Assembly (NCBI RefSeq): GCF_003600645.1
Contig: NZ_CP032482.1
Location: 2,046,001 to 2,110,000 of the forward strand
Source: Yersinia rochesterensis
GTDB lineage: Bacteria > Pseudomonadota > Gammaproteobacteria > Enterobacterales > Enterobacteriaceae
Length of the DNA: 64,000 nt
Direction: 5' to 3'
The notes below the pieces were generated by a model. That model worked only from the letters and a program-made list of their open reading frames with translations, was not told the DNA's origin and ran no database searches. Numbering within the stretch: the stretch's first letter is position 1; every line of letters starts with the position of its first letter. Below, one piece after another: positions 29,011 through 39,829 of this stretch. A program made the translations under genes and the position numbers.

Positions 29011-29025
29011 TCACATTCCACCAAA

Positions 29026-30042
29026 TCAGTTAGTCTCGGTCAGTTCGCCGCGCAGGTTTTGTTGCATCAACTGGCGAATCTCTTCGGGGGAGAGAGATTG
29101 GCTTAATAAATAATGCAATTTAGTCAGTGCCGCTTCCACCGTCATATCAAAGCCACTGATAACACCGGCGTGCGCTAACGCATTCCCGGTGGCATATCCG
29201 TCCATATTGACTCTGCCAGAAATACACTGTGTCAGATTCATCACTACAATACCGCGGTCGCTGGCATTTTTTAACTCATCTAATAACTCGGCTTTTTGTG
29301 GTGCATTTCCCACACCATAGGAGCGCAATATAAGCGCTTTTACCGGTTGCAACAGGAAATTGCGCACCACCGCCCCAGAGATTCCAGGATAAATAGTGAC
29401 GACCCCAATGGGTTGAGGTGTGATCTTGTGAACAATCAATGGGCCGTTAACCGCCGGGGATTCGACTGCGGCCATCCGGCGAATATGAATCCCGGCCTCA
29501 AGCAACACCGACAAATTAGGAGAAGCAAAAGCATCAAATCCATCAGCATGTGCTTTGGTGGTGCGGTTACCGCGAAAAAGTTTGTTATTAAAGAACAAAC
29601 TAACTTCATTCACCGGGTGATTGGCAGCCAGATAGAGCGCGTTGAGTAAGTTGGTTTGCCCGTCAGAACGCAACTCGGCCAAAGGAATTTGCGAACCGGT
29701 AACAATCACCGGTTTAGCTAAATTCTCCAGCATAAAAGAGAGGGCGGAGGCAGTAAATGCCATGGTGTCAGTGCCGTGCAAAATAACAAAGCCATCATAT
29801 AAATCGTAATTTTGCTGAATATCATTGGCAATATGCTGCCAGTCCTCCGGTGTCATATCCGAAGAATCAATCAATGGGGCATATTCATGGATAGTAAAAT
29901 CCGGCATCTCGGGGCGATGGAATTCCGGCATTAGCGCAAGCTGGCGCTGTAGATGGCCGGAAACAGGAATGTATCCGTTATCTGAGCGCTGCATGCCAAT
30001 AGTCCCGCCAGTATAGGCGACATAAATAGATTTCTTTTGCAT
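29026..30042 (-). CDS. ansA: L-asparaginase I, cytoplasmic
   Basis: 338 aa (E. coli AnsA 338). Hydrolyses L-asparagine to aspartate and ammonia. Catalytic threonines are at Thr14 in YTGGTIGM and in VILHGTDTMAFTAS; no signal peptide, which separates it from the periplasmic AnsB type. First gene of an ansA-pncA pair, downstream of a terminator that ends sppA. Confidence 0.95.
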   Translation of the reverse strand: MQKKSIYVAYTGGTIGMQRSDNGYIPVSGHLQRQLALMPEFHRPEMPDFTIHEYAPLIDSSDMTPEDWQHIANDIQQNYDLYDGFVILHGTDTMAFTASALSFMLENLAKPVIVTGSQIPLAELRSDGQTNLLNALYLAANHPVNEVSLFFNNKLFRGNRTTKAHADGFDAFASPNLSVLLEAGIHIRRMAAVESPAVNGPLIVHKITPQPIGVVTIYPGISGAVVRNFLLQPVKALILRSYGVGNAPQKAELLDELKNASDRGIVVMNLTQCISGRVNMDGYATGNALAHAGVISGFDMTVEAALTKLHYLLSQSLSPEEIRQLMQQNLRGELTETN

Positions 30043-30103
30043 GGGTCATATGCCTAAAAAATAGTACAAAATGAGATAGATGAATTATAGGGCGACTGGC
30101 GAG

Positions 30104-30129
30104 GAAAAAAAGCCCGGCGGGTGCCGGGC
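30104..30129 (-). terminator. sppA terminator
   Basis: GCCCGGC / GCCGGGC stem followed on the minus strand by CTTTTTTT. It lies between sppA and ansA. Confidence 0.88.
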
Positions 30130-30159
30130 AGAGTATTTATCTACTATTTACTCAATTGA

Positions 30160-32010
30160 CTAGCGCACATCACCGCATGTTAGACATAAAACATAGCGAT
30201 TCTGCGGGTCATTGAGTGTATTTAATAAATTGGGTTGATCTTTCACCGCTTGCGCCATTGCGGAAATAGGCGCAGGCAACCAGGCTTGAATTGCAGCAGG
30301 CAACATCGCCTGTACTGATGCGCTTATTTGACCGAAAATCAAATCACTGAGGCTTGGTTCATCAACAAACCAGTTCAGTTGCCAGGTTTTCAGTTGTGCC
30401 AGCTCAGCCACTTTCTTAACGGCGTCATCAAAGTCACCCAGTTGATCTACCAGACCATTATTTTTGGCATCCAGCCCAATCCACACATGGCCCTGCGCGA
30501 TTTGGTCAACTTGCTCTGGCGTTTTGTGGCGGGCAGTCGCAACCAAATCAATAAAGGTTTTATAACCATTTTCGATATTGATTTGCATCATCTGAGAGAA
30601 CTCAGGCGGCAAGTCTTTGGTCACAGAAATATTCGCCAGTGGTGAAGTCGCGACACCGTCGGTATGCACGCCAATGCTTTCCAGTGTGTTTTGGAAAGTA
30701 TTAATCACCCCGAAAATACCAATCGAGCCGGTCAAGGTGCTTGGGTTAGCGATGATATAGTTAGCTGGGGTTGAGATCCAATACCCACCTGAGGCGGCCA
30801 TACCGCCCATTGATACCACTAATGGTTTATTGGCTGCACGTAACGCCGCTAATTCAGAGCGAATCAGTTCAGAGGCGCTCACGCTACCGCCTGGGCTGTT
30901 TACCCGCAAGATAACAGCTTTAATTTTTGGATCCAAACGCGCCTGACGAATTTGCGCCGCCAGAGCATCACCGCCAACATTCCCAGGGGTCTGTGGGCCA
31001 TCCATAATCGCGCCATTAGCAAAGAGAACCGCTATCTGCTCGCCTTGTTGTGGGGTTGGTGTCGGTTGGTAGTCATAAATGCTGACATAGTTGAAATCGT
31101 TACTTTTCTTATCCCAGCCAAAGGCTTTAACCAACTCATTTTCCACGTCCGGACGTGTGGCTAATTGATCAACCAGTTTGCTCGCCAGTGCATATTGCGC
31201 CGGAGAACCGCCAGCGGCCTGTAAACCACTGATAACCCCCGCAGCCCCTGGGAATAATTGTTCTGGGGTTAATTGCCGGTTAGCGGAAACCGCCGTCAGA
31301 TAATTTTGCCATAGACCGCCAATCCAACGGCTGTCTGCTTCCCGTGCAGCCGGCGACATATCATCACGAATCATCGGCTCTACCGCCGATTTATAGGTGC
31401 CGACACGGAAGATATTGGTGGTGACTTTGAGTTTTTCCAGTAACGATTTGTAATACAGATTATTGCTGGCAAACCCATGCAGATCGATCGCCCCTTGTGG
31501 GGACAGATAGATCTTATTGGCAAAGCTGGCTAAATAGTATTGAGTTTGATTATAACTATCGCCAATAGCATAAATGGGTTTGCCCGAATCACGGAACTCC
31601 CGCAGTGCTTTCCCAATATATTGTAGAGAGGGCTGATCAGCACCGGTAAAGTCACTCAGTGATAACACCAAGCCAGTAATATTATTATCATTTTTTGCCA
31701 GACGGATGGTTTCGACAATATCAAACAGGGAGTTTTCCTGTAGACGATTGCTCGATGCGCCTAAGAACTCACGCCCTAATTGACGCAGTTTATTATTAAC
31801 CGCGGGCTGATCGACCACGACACCCGTTAAATTCACTAACAGCGCGCCTTTAACTGGCTCTGTCGGCTTACTTTGGAACTGAAGGTAAACACCGACACCG
31901 ACCAAAATCAGCAGTATCAGGAAAAGATTAAGAATAAACTCTCTGGCAAAATTCAGCAGACGCCAGGTCCACTTGAAAAAACCAGCAATAATTCGCCACA
32001 AAGTGCGCAT
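30160..32010 (-). CDS. sppA: Signal peptide peptidase A (protease IV)
   Basis: 616 aa (E. coli 618). Inner-membrane, periplasm-facing tetrameric protease that degrades cleaved signal peptides. One N-terminal transmembrane helix (about 22-45: FILNLFLILLILVGVGVYL). Tandem S49 domains: the first supplies the general base Lys in RVGTYKSAVEPM, the second the Ser nucleophile in MGGMAASGGYW. Start at MRTLWRIIAGFFKW, the conserved N-terminus; eight further in-frame codons exist upstream. Divergent from ydjA. Confidence 0.95.
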   Translation of the reverse strand: MRTLWRIIAGFFKWTWRLLNFAREFILNLFLILLILVGVGVYLQFQSKPTEPVKGALLVNLTGVVVDQPAVNNKLRQLGREFLGASSNRLQENSLFDIVETIRLAKNDNNITGLVLSLSDFTGADQPSLQYIGKALREFRDSGKPIYAIGDSYNQTQYYLASFANKIYLSPQGAIDLHGFASNNLYYKSLLEKLKVTTNIFRVGTYKSAVEPMIRDDMSPAAREADSRWIGGLWQNYLTAVSANRQLTPEQLFPGAAGVISGLQAAGGSPAQYALASKLVDQLATRPDVENELVKAFGWDKKSNDFNYVSIYDYQPTPTPQQGEQIAVLFANGAIMDGPQTPGNVGGDALAAQIRQARLDPKIKAVILRVNSPGGSVSASELIRSELAALRAANKPLVVSMGGMAASGGYWISTPANYIIANPSTLTGSIGIFGVINTFQNTLESIGVHTDGVATSPLANISVTKDLPPEFSQMMQINIENGYKTFIDLVATARHKTPEQVDQIAQGHVWIGLDAKNNGLVDQLGDFDDAVKKVAELAQLKTWQLNWFVDEPSLSDLIFGQISASVQAMLPAAIQAWLPAPISAMAQAVKDQPNLLNTLNDPQNRYVLCLTCGDVR

Positions 32011-32172
32011 GTTATCTCCAACAAAACCGGGCAAGTACAGTTATCCTAATGACCTGACGAACAAAAGTCAGCTTTAAATCATCGAGAAGCTTAGCTAATA
32101 GGTCAGCACTGGTAACAAAACGACAACTTATGCTACCTTGCTGAAAATGAAAATCGTTATCAGGAGAAAATG

Positions 32173-32724
32173 ATGGATGCATTGGAACTGTTACTTAATC
32201 GCCGCTCGGCGTCGCGCTTAGCCGCTCCAGCCCCAGCAGGCGAGGTATTGGATCACATTATTCATGCAGGAATGCGGGCGCCCGATCATGGCACACTCCA
32301 GCCATGGCGCTTTGTTTTAATCCAAGATAAAGGGCTGGAACGCTTTAGCCAATTGCTACAGGATGCGGTCAAGCACGATGGCTCTGATGATGCGGTGTTG
32401 GAGAAAGCAAGACTGGCTCCTTTCCGCGCGCCATTAATCATTACTATTATTGCCCATGTCACAGAAAACCCGAAAGTCCCTAATTGGGAACAAATCGTTT
32501 CTGCCGGTTGCGCGGTGCAAGCGATGCAGATGGCGGCTCTGGCTCAAGGGTTCAATGGTATTTGGCGCACCGGCTCCTGGACGCACCATCCTGTTGTTCG
32601 TCAGGGGTTTGCTTGCCGTGAACAAGATGAAATCGTCGGTTTCCTGTATTTGGGGACACCGCAATTGAAATCAGCGACCAAAGTAACGCCGCCAGATTAC
32701 TCGACTTTTGTCCGCTATTTCTGA
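32173..32724 (+). CDS. ydjA: Nitroreductase family protein YdjA
   Basis: 183 aa, as E. coli YdjA. Small FMN-dependent oxidoreductase: [16 protein letters not shown] (FMN phosphate contact), [12 protein letters not shown], and the C-terminal [12 protein letters not shown]. Physiological substrate unknown. AGGAG at 32162-32166 has better spacing to the ATG at 32173 than to the adjacent ATG at 32170. It precedes selD as in E. coli. Confidence 0.94.
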   Translation: MDALELLLNRRSASRLAAPAPAGEVLDHIIHAGMRAPDHGTLQPWRFVLIQDKGLERFSQLLQDAVKHDGSDDAVLEKARLAPFRAPLIITIIAHVTENPKVPNWEQIVSAGCAVQAMQMAALAQGFNGIWRTGSWTHHPVVRQGFACREQDEIVGFLYLGTPQLKSATKVTPPDYSTFVRYF

Positions 32725-32871
32725 AATTTACTATGCGAAACTGCGCAGCCTGTCGCTTTTATCGGCAATAAGCTGCGTTTTCGCCCGCTTTGTGACCAAC
32801 CTATCTGCCCGACCGCGGCTCTCTACTTACTAAGCTAAGCTATAGGCGCTACCATAGACACCATGGATGCA

Positions 32872-32997
32872 TATACCCGTCATACTTCAAGTTCCATGTG
32901 TGTTGGCTACGTTCAATTACCCGAATCACTTACTCATGTAAGCTCATCGGGTTCTCTCGCTTGCCGCCTTCCTGTAACTCGAATTATTTAGGGTATA
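32872..32997. repeat. Full-length ERIC element
   Basis: About 126 bp, running from TATACCCGTCATACTTCAAG to ATTATTTAGGGTATA, with the central palindrome CCCGAATCACTTACTCATGT..CATCGGG. The ends are imperfect inverted repeats. It sits between ydjA and selD, ending 47 bp before the selD start, so it is likely transcribed in the ydjA-selD mRNA if there is one. Confidence 0.92.
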
Positions 32998-33044
32998 TAT
33001 ATCTTTAAACTGGTTATTACTGAATCATCAGATGGGAGAGTGCC

Positions 33045-34091
33045 ATGACATCGCCAGCGATACGTCTTACTCAATACAGCCATGGAGCGGGTTGCGGTTG
33101 CAAAATTTCGCCCAAAGTTTTGGATAAAATTTTACATTCGGAGCAGGAAAAATTCCTCGATCCTCGCCTGCTGGTGGGCAATGAGACCCGTGATGATGCT
33201 GCTGTTTATGATATTGGTAATGGGGTCGGTATTATCAGCACCACCGACTTTTTTATGCCGATCGTCGACGATCCCTTTGATTTCGGGCGCATTGCCGCGA
33301 CTAATGCCATCAGTGATATTTATGCCATGGGCGGCAAACCGATTATGGCTATTGCAATTTTGGGGTGGCCAATTGATAAACTGGCCCCCGAAGTTGCTCA
33401 GCAAGTCATTGAAGGTGGGCGATATGTTTGCCAACAGGCAGGGATTTCGCTCGCGGGTGGGCACTCTATTGATGCACCGGAGCCTATTTTCGGTTTGGCT
33501 GTCACCGGTATTGTCGGCACTGACCACGTGAAGAAAAACAGTGCCGCAAAAGCAGGATGTAAACTGTTTCTCACCAAACCATTGGGGATTGGCATCCTAA
33601 CCACGGCCGAGAAAAAAAGTCAATTACGGCCGGAGCATCAAGGGGTTGCAACCAAAACCATGTGCCAGTTGAACAAGTCTGGCGCTGACTTTGCGCATAT
33701 TCCCGGGGTCACTGCCATGACAGATGTGACCGGGTTCGGCTTGCTGGGCCATTTAAGTGAGATTTGTCAGGGGTCAGGTGTCCAGGCGACATTGCATTTT
33801 TCGGCTATCCCGCGTTTACCGGCGGTTGAAGAATATATTGCGGCGGGGTGTGTTCCGGGGGGAACTGGCCGCAACTTTGACAGTTATGGTCATCTGATTG
33901 GCAAAATGTCCGATTTACAGAAGAGTTTACTCTGTGACCCGCAGACATCCGGCGGCTTGCTGTTAGCGGTCTTACCAGAAGCTGAGGCGCAAGTACATGA
34001 AATTGCAGCTCAACATGACTTGGTGCTCAGTGCTATTGGCGAGTTAGCTACGGTGGATAGTCGTCGAGCACTGATTGAGATAACAGAATGA
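33045..34091 (+). CDS. selD: Selenophosphate synthetase
   Basis: 348 aa. Makes selenophosphate from selenide and ATP for selenocysteine tRNA and selenouridine synthesis. N-terminal [13 protein letters not shown] carries the active-site Cys (Cys rather than Sec), with Lys close by; [21 protein letters not shown] and [19 protein letters not shown] contain metal and ATP ligands. GGGAG at 33034-33038 precedes the ATG. Followed by topB after 46 bp. Confidence 0.96.
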   Translation: MTSPAIRLTQYSHGAGCGCKISPKVLDKILHSEQEKFLDPRLLVGNETRDDAAVYDIGNGVGIISTTDFFMPIVDDPFDFGRIAATNAISDIYAMGGKPIMAIAILGWPIDKLAPEVAQQVIEGGRYVCQQAGISLAGGHSIDAPEPIFGLAVTGIVGTDHVKKNSAAKAGCKLFLTKPLGIGILTTAEKKSQLRPEHQGVATKTMCQLNKSGADFAHIPGVTAMTDVTGFGLLGHLSEICQGSGVQATLHFSAIPRLPAVEEYIAAGCVPGGTGRNFDSYGHLIGKMSDLQKSLLCDPQTSGGLLLAVLPEAEAQVHEIAAQHDLVLSAIGELATVDSRRALIEITE

Positions 34092-34137
34092 TTTTTCCTT
34101 TGCTGCCCTTTTTTTTGATGCATTCGCGCGGTAAATG

Positions 34138-36063
34138 ATGCGACTTTTTATTGCCGAAAAGCCCAGTCTGGCACGGGCGATAGCGGATATTTTGCCAAAA
34201 CCGCATCGTCGGGGTGATGGATTCATTGCCTGTGGTAATGATCAAATGGTGACCTGGTGTGTTGGTCATTTATTGGAACAAGCTCAACCCGATGCTTACG
34301 ACAGCCGCTATGCGCGTTGGTCATTAGCGGATTTACCGATTATTCCTGAAAAATGGCGATTGCAGCCGCGCCCCTCGGTGAGTAAACAATTGAATGTTAT
34401 CAAACAATTGTTGCAACAAGCCGATGAAGTCGTTCATGCGGGTGACCCTGATCGCGAAGGTCAACTTTTAGTTGATGAAGTCTTGGATTACCTCGATTTA
34501 GCGGCAGAAAAGCGGAAAAACGTACGCCGGTGTTTGATTAATGACTTAAACCCGCAGGCTGTGGTGCGCGCGGTAGAACGTTTGCGTTACAACCGTGAGT
34601 TTATCCCGCTTTGTGTTTCAGCATTGGCCCGAGCCAGAGCCGACTGGCTATATGGCATCAATATGACTCGCGCCTATACTATTCTTGGGCGCAATGCAGG
34701 CTATGATGGCGTGCTGTCGGTTGGCCGTGTTCAGACGCCGGTATTAGGGCTAGTGGTACGCCGCGATGAAGAAATTGAAGATTTTGTCGCCAAAGATTTT
34801 TTTGAGGTAAAAGCCCATATCGTCACGCCGGCTGATGAACGTTTTGTGGCGTTATGGCAACCGAGTGATTCTTGTGAATCCTATCAGGATGAAGAAGGGC
34901 GCTTGTTACATCGCCCACTGGCAGAACACGTCGTTAACCGCATAACAGGTCAGCCAGCGGTTGTAACGTCCTATAATGATAAACGGGAATCAGAAACCGC
35001 CCCGTTGCCATTCTCTCTTTCTACTTTGCAAATTGAGGCGGCAAAACGATTCGGATTGAGCGCGCAACAAGTGCTGGATATTTGCCAGCGATTATATGAA
35101 ACGCACAAATTGATTACCTACCCGCGCTCGGATTGCCGATACCTACCAGAAGAACATTTTGCCGGACGTCATTCAGTGCTCAATGCTATCAGTATTCATC
35201 AGGCAGACCTTTTGCCGCTGGAAGTGATGGACAGTGACCGGCGTAACCGCTGTTGGGATGACAAAAAAGTCGATGCTCACCACGCGATTATTCCAACAGC
35301 GCGCGCCAGCAAAGTGAATTTGACGGCCGATGAGAGCAAAGTTTACCGATTAGTCGCGCAGCAATATTTGATGCAGTTTTGTCCTGATGCGCAATTTCGA
35401 AAATGTGTTATTGAACTGGATATTGCAGGCGGTAAGTTTATCGCCAAAGCTCGTTTTCTGGCGGAGGCAGGTTGGCGTACCTTGCTTGGCAGTAAAGAGC
35501 GGGATGAAGAGAATGAAGGCGCGCCATTGCCGGTGGTTGAGAAAGGCGCTGAGTTACTGTGTGAACGTGGCGAAGTTGTTGAACGCCAGACCCAGCCGCC
35601 GCGGCCATTTACTGATGCCAGTTTATTATCAGCCATGACCGGCATTGCCCGTTTTGTGCAGGATAAAGAACTGAAAAAAGTATTACGCGCTACCGATGGT
35701 TTAGGAACGGAAGCCACACGAGCAGGGATTATTGAACTACTGTTCAAACGAACTTTTTTGTTTAAGAAAGGCCGTTATATTCATGCCAGCCCGGCAGGAC
35801 GAGCATTAATTCATGCATTACCCGATATCGCTGCTCGGCCCGATATGACGGCTCATTGGGAATCAACACTGACGCAAATCAGTGAAAAAAACTGTCGCTA
35901 TCAGGATTTTATGCAACCGCTGGTGGCCACATTGCAGGATTTAATCAGTCAGGCAAAACAAAATCGGTCGCCTCAGGTTTTTCGTGGGTTGCCAGCCGCT
36001 CCTACAGGGGCGATAAAGAAACGCAAGAAAACGCCGACCAAAACCAAGGAGACTAAGTCATGA
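34138..36063 (+). CDS. topB: DNA topoisomerase III
   Basis: 641 aa (E. coli 653). Type IA topoisomerase that decatenates via single-strand passage. Toprim domain at the start ([15 protein letters not shown].. [15 protein letters not shown]) with its acidic DxDxE-type site; active-site Tyr in [13 protein letters not shown] near residue 328. The basic C-terminal tail ([15 protein letters not shown]) is shorter than in E. coli. Start at the second of two adjacent ATGs, matching the conserved N-terminus. The TGA overlaps the ynjH ATG by 4 bp. Confidence 0.96.
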   Translation: MRLFIAEKPSLARAIADILPKPHRRGDGFIACGNDQMVTWCVGHLLEQAQPDAYDSRYARWSLADLPIIPEKWRLQPRPSVSKQLNVIKQLLQQADEVVHAGDPDREGQLLVDEVLDYLDLAAEKRKNVRRCLINDLNPQAVVRAVERLRYNREFIPLCVSALARARADWLYGINMTRAYTILGRNAGYDGVLSVGRVQTPVLGLVVRRDEEIEDFVAKDFFEVKAHIVTPADERFVALWQPSDSCESYQDEEGRLLHRPLAEHVVNRITGQPAVVTSYNDKRESETAPLPFSLSTLQIEAAKRFGLSAQQVLDICQRLYETHKLITYPRSDCRYLPEEHFAGRHSVLNAISIHQADLLPLEVMDSDRRNRCWDDKKVDAHHAIIPTARASKVNLTADESKVYRLVAQQYLMQFCPDAQFRKCVIELDIAGGKFIAKARFLAEAGWRTLLGSKERDEENEGAPLPVVEKGAELLCERGEVVERQTQPPRPFTDASLLSAMTGIARFVQDKELKKVLRATDGLGTEATRAGIIELLFKRTFLFKKGRYIHASPAGRALIHALPDIAARPDMTAHWESTLTQISEKNCRYQDFMQPLVATLQDLISQAKQNRSPQVFRGLPAAPTGAIKKRKKTPTKTKETKS

Positions 36064-36344
36064 AAATATGGGTAATGCTAGGGTGCATGGGGTTTGCCAC
36101 ACTTATTTCTGGCCAGGTTTTGGCAAACCGGAATAATGTTGATGTCGTCGTTCCTTTACCTCCCGAAGTTTGGAATAACTCATCAAATCGCAACAGTAAT
36201 CCGTGTACCCGTTGCTGTATTTATCAAAATCAAAACTATTCGGAAGGTGCAGTATTGCGGGTTGAGGGTGAAGTTTTACAATGTGTGCGGGACCCTAATG
36301 TGATCGGAACTAACCCATTGATCTGGAAAAGATTAACCCGATAG
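36060..36344 (+). CDS. ynjH: YnjH family secreted protein (DUF1496)
   Basis: 94 aa. Signal peptide to about residue 22 (cleavage after VLA before NRNN). The mature part contains the family core [24 protein letters not shown].. and the NPLIWKR tail, matching E. coli YnjH. Three of its cysteines cluster in CxxCC. Periplasmic, function unknown. The ATG overlaps the topB stop (ATGA), indicating translational coupling; in E. coli ynjH is near topB but separated by gdhA and ynjI. Confidence 0.9.
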   Translation: MKIWVMLGCMGFATLISGQVLANRNNVDVVVPLPPEVWNNSSNRNSNPCTRCCIYQNQNYSEGAVLRVEGEVLQCVRDPNVIGTNPLIWKRLTR

Positions 36345-36348
36345 CTAA

Positions 36349-36735
36349 TTACTTTTTTTGGCGGATAAAAGCTTCTAATAATGGAATGTCGGCGGGTGCC
36401 AGAGGGTAGTTATGAACATCCTCTGGCATTAGCCAGACGAGGGCAGAGTGGCAATGTAAAACAGGCTCACCATAGAAGCTTTCAATGTGCCAGGCATGCA
36501 GTCGAATGATGCCTTTCGGTGAATCCCACTGATTAGTCGCAATATATTGGGTTATCACCGCGTCAATATTTAACTCTTCGGCAAGTTCGCGTATCAATGC
36601 TTGCGGTTGGCTTTCTCCAGCCTCGACTTTCCCGCCAGGGAATTCCCATAAACCCGCCTGGTCGCGATGTAAATCTCGTTGCGCCAATAAAATTTTACCG
36701 TTCCGTTCAATAATCCCCGCGACGACATCAATCAT
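36349..36735 (-). CDS. nudG: Nudix hydrolase NudG (CTP / modified dNTP pyrophosphohydrolase)
   Basis: 128 aa. Nudix fold; N-terminal VVAGIIERNGKILLAQRD and the Nudix box GGKVEAGESQPQALIRELAEELNI. The final Gly of the canonical box (GX5EX7REUXEEXGU) is Asn here; the catalytic REL.EE residues remain. LAPADIPLLEAFI at the C-terminus matches E. coli NudG, which hydrolyses CTP, 5-methyl-dCTP and oxidised nucleotides. MutT is an alternative name but fits less well. Convergent with ynjH, only 4 bp apart. Confidence 0.88.
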   Translation of the reverse strand: MIDVVAGIIERNGKILLAQRDLHRDQAGLWEFPGGKVEAGESQPQALIRELAEELNIDAVITQYIATNQWDSPKGIIRLHAWHIESFYGEPVLHCHSALVWLMPEDVHNYPLAPADIPLLEAFIRQKK

Positions 36736-36779
36736 TTTTATTTGCCTGACTACAGTGGTTTATTTATTTCGTTTAGATG

Positions 36780-36801
36780 TGCCCTATAAGCAAATAGGGC
36801 A
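36780..36801 (-). terminator. Hairpin downstream of xthA
   Basis: TGCCCTAT / ATAGGGCA perfect 8-bp stem with a 6-nt loop, 19 bp past the xthA stop. No strong T-run; probable transcript end. Confidence 0.55.
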
Positions 36802-36819
36802 TAGCAAAATCTGGCGTTA

Positions 36820-37626
36820 TTAGAGTGCGAATTCAGACCATACTGGAGCGTGGTCTGAGGGTTTTTCCATGCTTCTAATATCGTAATCAATACCTGTGGC
36901 AATGCAGCGAGCTGCCAGAGGGTGGCTCGCCAATAATAAATCTATGCGTAAGCCTCTATTTTCGTCAAAACCACGCGAACGATAATCAAACCATGAAAAT
37001 TGGTCATTACAATCAGGATTTGCTGCACGGAATGTATCCACTAGCCCCCAATTTTGTAAACGCTCCAGCCATGCACGTTCTTCAGGCAGGAATGAACACT
37101 TGCCCGTACGCAACCAGCGTTTGCGACTCTCTTCGCCAATACCAATATCCAAATCTGTTGGACTGATATTGATATCTCCCATAATCAGTACTTGGGCATC
37201 AGATGACAGTTGCTGCTCCAAATACTGCTGTAAGTCAGCATAAAAACGCTCTTTAGCAGGAAACTTTGTGGGGTGGTCACGGCTTTCTCCTTGAGGGAAA
37301 TAGCCATTAATCACGGTTAAAGGACCTTGCGGTGTCGCAATGTCAGCCATAATAATACGGCGCTGCGCATCTTCTTCATCGGTAGGAAAACCGCGTCGTA
37401 CGGCCAAGGGTTCATTCTTGGTTAACAATGCAACGCCGTAATGGCCTTTTTGTCCATGATAATAGACGTGATAACCATGTTGACTGACCTCTTCAAGCGG
37501 AAACATATCATCATGTACTTTTGTTTCTTGAAGCCCAATAACATCGGGTTGATGTTGTTCGATTATTGCAGCCAGTTGATGTGGTCGAGCACGTAGGCCA
37601 TTGATATTAAAAGAGACAAACTTCAT
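36820..37626 (-). CDS. xthA: Exonuclease III
   Basis: 268 aa, E. coli length. Main AP endonuclease and 3'-5' exonuclease of base-excision repair. Endonuclease/exonuclease/phosphatase fold: [27 protein letters not shown] (metal-binding Glu), [28 protein letters not shown], and the C-terminal SDHAPVW (catalytic Asp-His). Start at MKFVSFNI; 23 further in-frame codons upstream are not conserved. Confidence 0.97.
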   Translation of the reverse strand: MKFVSFNINGLRARPHQLAAIIEQHQPDVIGLQETKVHDDMFPLEEVSQHGYHVYYHGQKGHYGVALLTKNEPLAVRRGFPTDEEDAQRRIIMADIATPQGPLTVINGYFPQGESRDHPTKFPAKERFYADLQQYLEQQLSSDAQVLIMGDINISPTDLDIGIGEESRKRWLRTGKCSFLPEERAWLERLQNWGLVDTFRAANPDCNDQFSWFDYRSRGFDENRGLRIDLLLASHPLAARCIATGIDYDIRSMEKPSDHAPVWSEFAL

Positions 37627-38413
37627 GGTCAGCACCGTATGTTCGCTAGAAATGATTCCGAATATTAGCAGATACCGAATGAAAATGTAATCCATAATAA
37701 GAGAATGCCTCTAGGCTATTATAAAAATTAAACAATGAAAAATCACTGAAAGAAAAAATATTTAAAAAAATAGATTACTGATCCTATATAAGGTGAAAAA
37801 AATAACTATATTATTCACCATTAAGTTTCACTGGGGTTAAATATAGGTTTACTTTTCACTGGTATTATTTATAGCATTAATCACTATAGAGTTATTTTCG
37901 TATTTTTCAAATCATCATAAATTTATTGTCATATTCTCGCGGTGATTATCATCATGAGAATCTATTGGTTTATCTCACTCTTCGCCTTGTGTGGAAAAAT
38001 GGATTCAGCTGCAAAAAAAGTTCCTGCAAATATTAACTATTTTGTCAATTATAAATATTAGCAGTGACGTTTATTTTTTCATATTTGATGGCATTAACTG
38101 ATTTTGTAACAAGGAGAATAAAAAATAGTTATTTGATATCATAGATCTACATCGGATTGTCTGTTAAAAATGTTTGTAATGTTAGGGTGATAATACACAA
38201 AATCGCCAAAACTTTGATTGCAAAAAATGTAACTTCACGTCGTTAGTGTCTACGCGACAATAATTTTTGATAATATATCTATAAATTATTCTAAATCCAA
38301 CGGGTGTTTTTTTTATTATATATCAAAGAATATCTACAGTTAGCATTATACACGTAGGCATGCTTGTTGTTTTTTCTGATTAATTTTTACGCAAAGCAAA
38401 GGATTGGTGAATT
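37627..38413. other. AT-rich region upstream of the orphan LysR gene
   Basis: 787 bp, markedly AT-rich, with no ORF, RNA or repeat that I can support. It separates a block syntenic with E. coli xthA from one syntenic with tyrT-purU and is therefore a rearrangement or acquisition junction. H-NS binding would be expected from composition. Confidence 0.5.
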
Positions 38414-39274
38414 ATGTTTCTATCTCGTAAGTTTGAAGCCTTTATGGCTGTAGTTGAAAATGGTTCGCTGAGTAAGGCTGCAAGAGTAATGAATAGAACT
38501 ACACCCCCTGTAGCAAAGTCTATAAAAGACTTTGAAAGCATAATAGGCAAAAAATTATTTAAACGAGAAAAGTTTGGTATGAGTTTAACTCGGGATGGCG
38601 AGGTTTTATATAATGATCTAAAAGATTTATATCAGCAAGAAAAAGAAATAACCAAAAAACATCTTACTGGTCATGTTTCTAATGTTATCAATATTTATTA
38701 CGACTGGGGGAAAAGTGAAAAGCTGACGAAGTTGTATAAAGTCGCTGAGAAAAATAACATCCAAGCTAATATAATAAAATTTTATTATGAAAATATTGAT
38801 GAGATTGGAGATTATGATGGAAACTCGCTGATACTCTCATCAGAAAAAATCCCCAGTGACAGATTTATACTATTGAATGAAGTCCCAGATAGTGGCTTTG
38901 GTATTTATGGCAGAAAAGATATAATTAATGAAAGTCCAGATATAATAAATATCCTTCATAATAATACGTGGCTGTGTAATCCTACATTATATAGAAGTAA
39001 ATTTGTTAAGGATTTAGAGGAATTGGTTAAAAAACAACATGATAAAGTCAGTGTTAGACAGGTAGATAACTTGGCTTGCTGTTTGGATTTTATCTATTCA
39101 GGTAGATATATCTGTATTACAGACTCTATCATGGATAATTTTAATGGTGATTCAAAATTGGATTTCATAAACTTAGCTAATTTCCAAGATGAAAACAAAC
39201 TGTATTTTTACAAATCAAGGTCACATTCAAGCGTACTAAATGGATTAATTGATTATATTTATAGTTTGGTATAA
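38414..39274 (+). CDS. Orphan LysR-like regulator, AT-rich
   Basis: 286 aa. Residues 1-60 form a LysR-type winged helix (KFEAFMAVVENGSLSKAARVMNRTTPPVAKSIKDFE), with Pro-Pro-Val-Ala in place of the more usual S-x-S recognition start. The rest is only weakly like a LysR effector domain: Lys/Asn/Ile/Tyr-rich, with YYDWGKSEKLTKLYKV and SDRFILLNEVPDSGFGIYGRKD. Codons are strongly AT-ending (AAA, AAT, ATA), unlike neighbouring genes, suggesting transfer. There is no divergent target gene. It is 105 bp from the tRNA-Tyr pair. Target and effector unknown. Confidence 0.8.
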   Translation: MFLSRKFEAFMAVVENGSLSKAARVMNRTTPPVAKSIKDFESIIGKKLFKREKFGMSLTRDGEVLYNDLKDLYQQEKEITKKHLTGHVSNVINIYYDWGKSEKLTKLYKVAEKNNIQANIIKFYYENIDEIGDYDGNSLILSSEKIPSDRFILLNEVPDSGFGIYGRKDIINESPDIINILHNNTWLCNPTLYRSKFVKDLEELVKKQHDKVSVRQVDNLACCLDFIYSGRYICITDSIMDNFNGDSKLDFINLANFQDENKLYFYKSRSHSSVLNGLIDYIYSLV

Positions 39275-39378
39275 CCATACAATGTTATTTATTTTTCAGA
39301 GAAAATGATTAATTTATCCCTGATCGGAACTATTCGGGATAATTTGATTGATTATAAAATAGAAACACTATGAGGAGA

Positions 39379-39463
<85 letters not shown>

Positions 39464-39585
39464 ACTGATTTCGTGGTTTAATGAATGATACTTGGCCGTG
39501 CTATTCCTTTGAAGACTCTCATCTTTCCCTTAAGTGCTTATCTGAACTCTTGATGCTGAATCAGCTTGCTGTTTAAGGTTAAAAA

Positions 39586-39670
<85 letters not shown>

Positions 39671-39707
39671 ACTGGCCTATCTGCTTAACAATACTGTCTT
39701 GGTAAGC

Positions 39708-39742
39708 GGGGCGCATCATATCAAATGAAGCGCCGCTGTAAA
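39708..39742 (-). promoter_or_regulatory. tyrT-type stringent promoter
   Basis: On the minus strand: TTTACA (-35, 39742-39737), 16 bp, TATGAT (-10, 39720-39715), then the GC-rich discriminator GCGCCCCG. Nearly identical to the E. coli tyrT promoter, the reference example of ppGpp-sensitive stable RNA control. Confidence 0.9.
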
Positions 39743-39829
39743 GACTTGAAATGAAAAAAATAATTCGTTCGATGTTTTTTTGTCCGTGACGATGATTATA
39801 TGGACAAAAAATATCGATTTATTGTGTAT

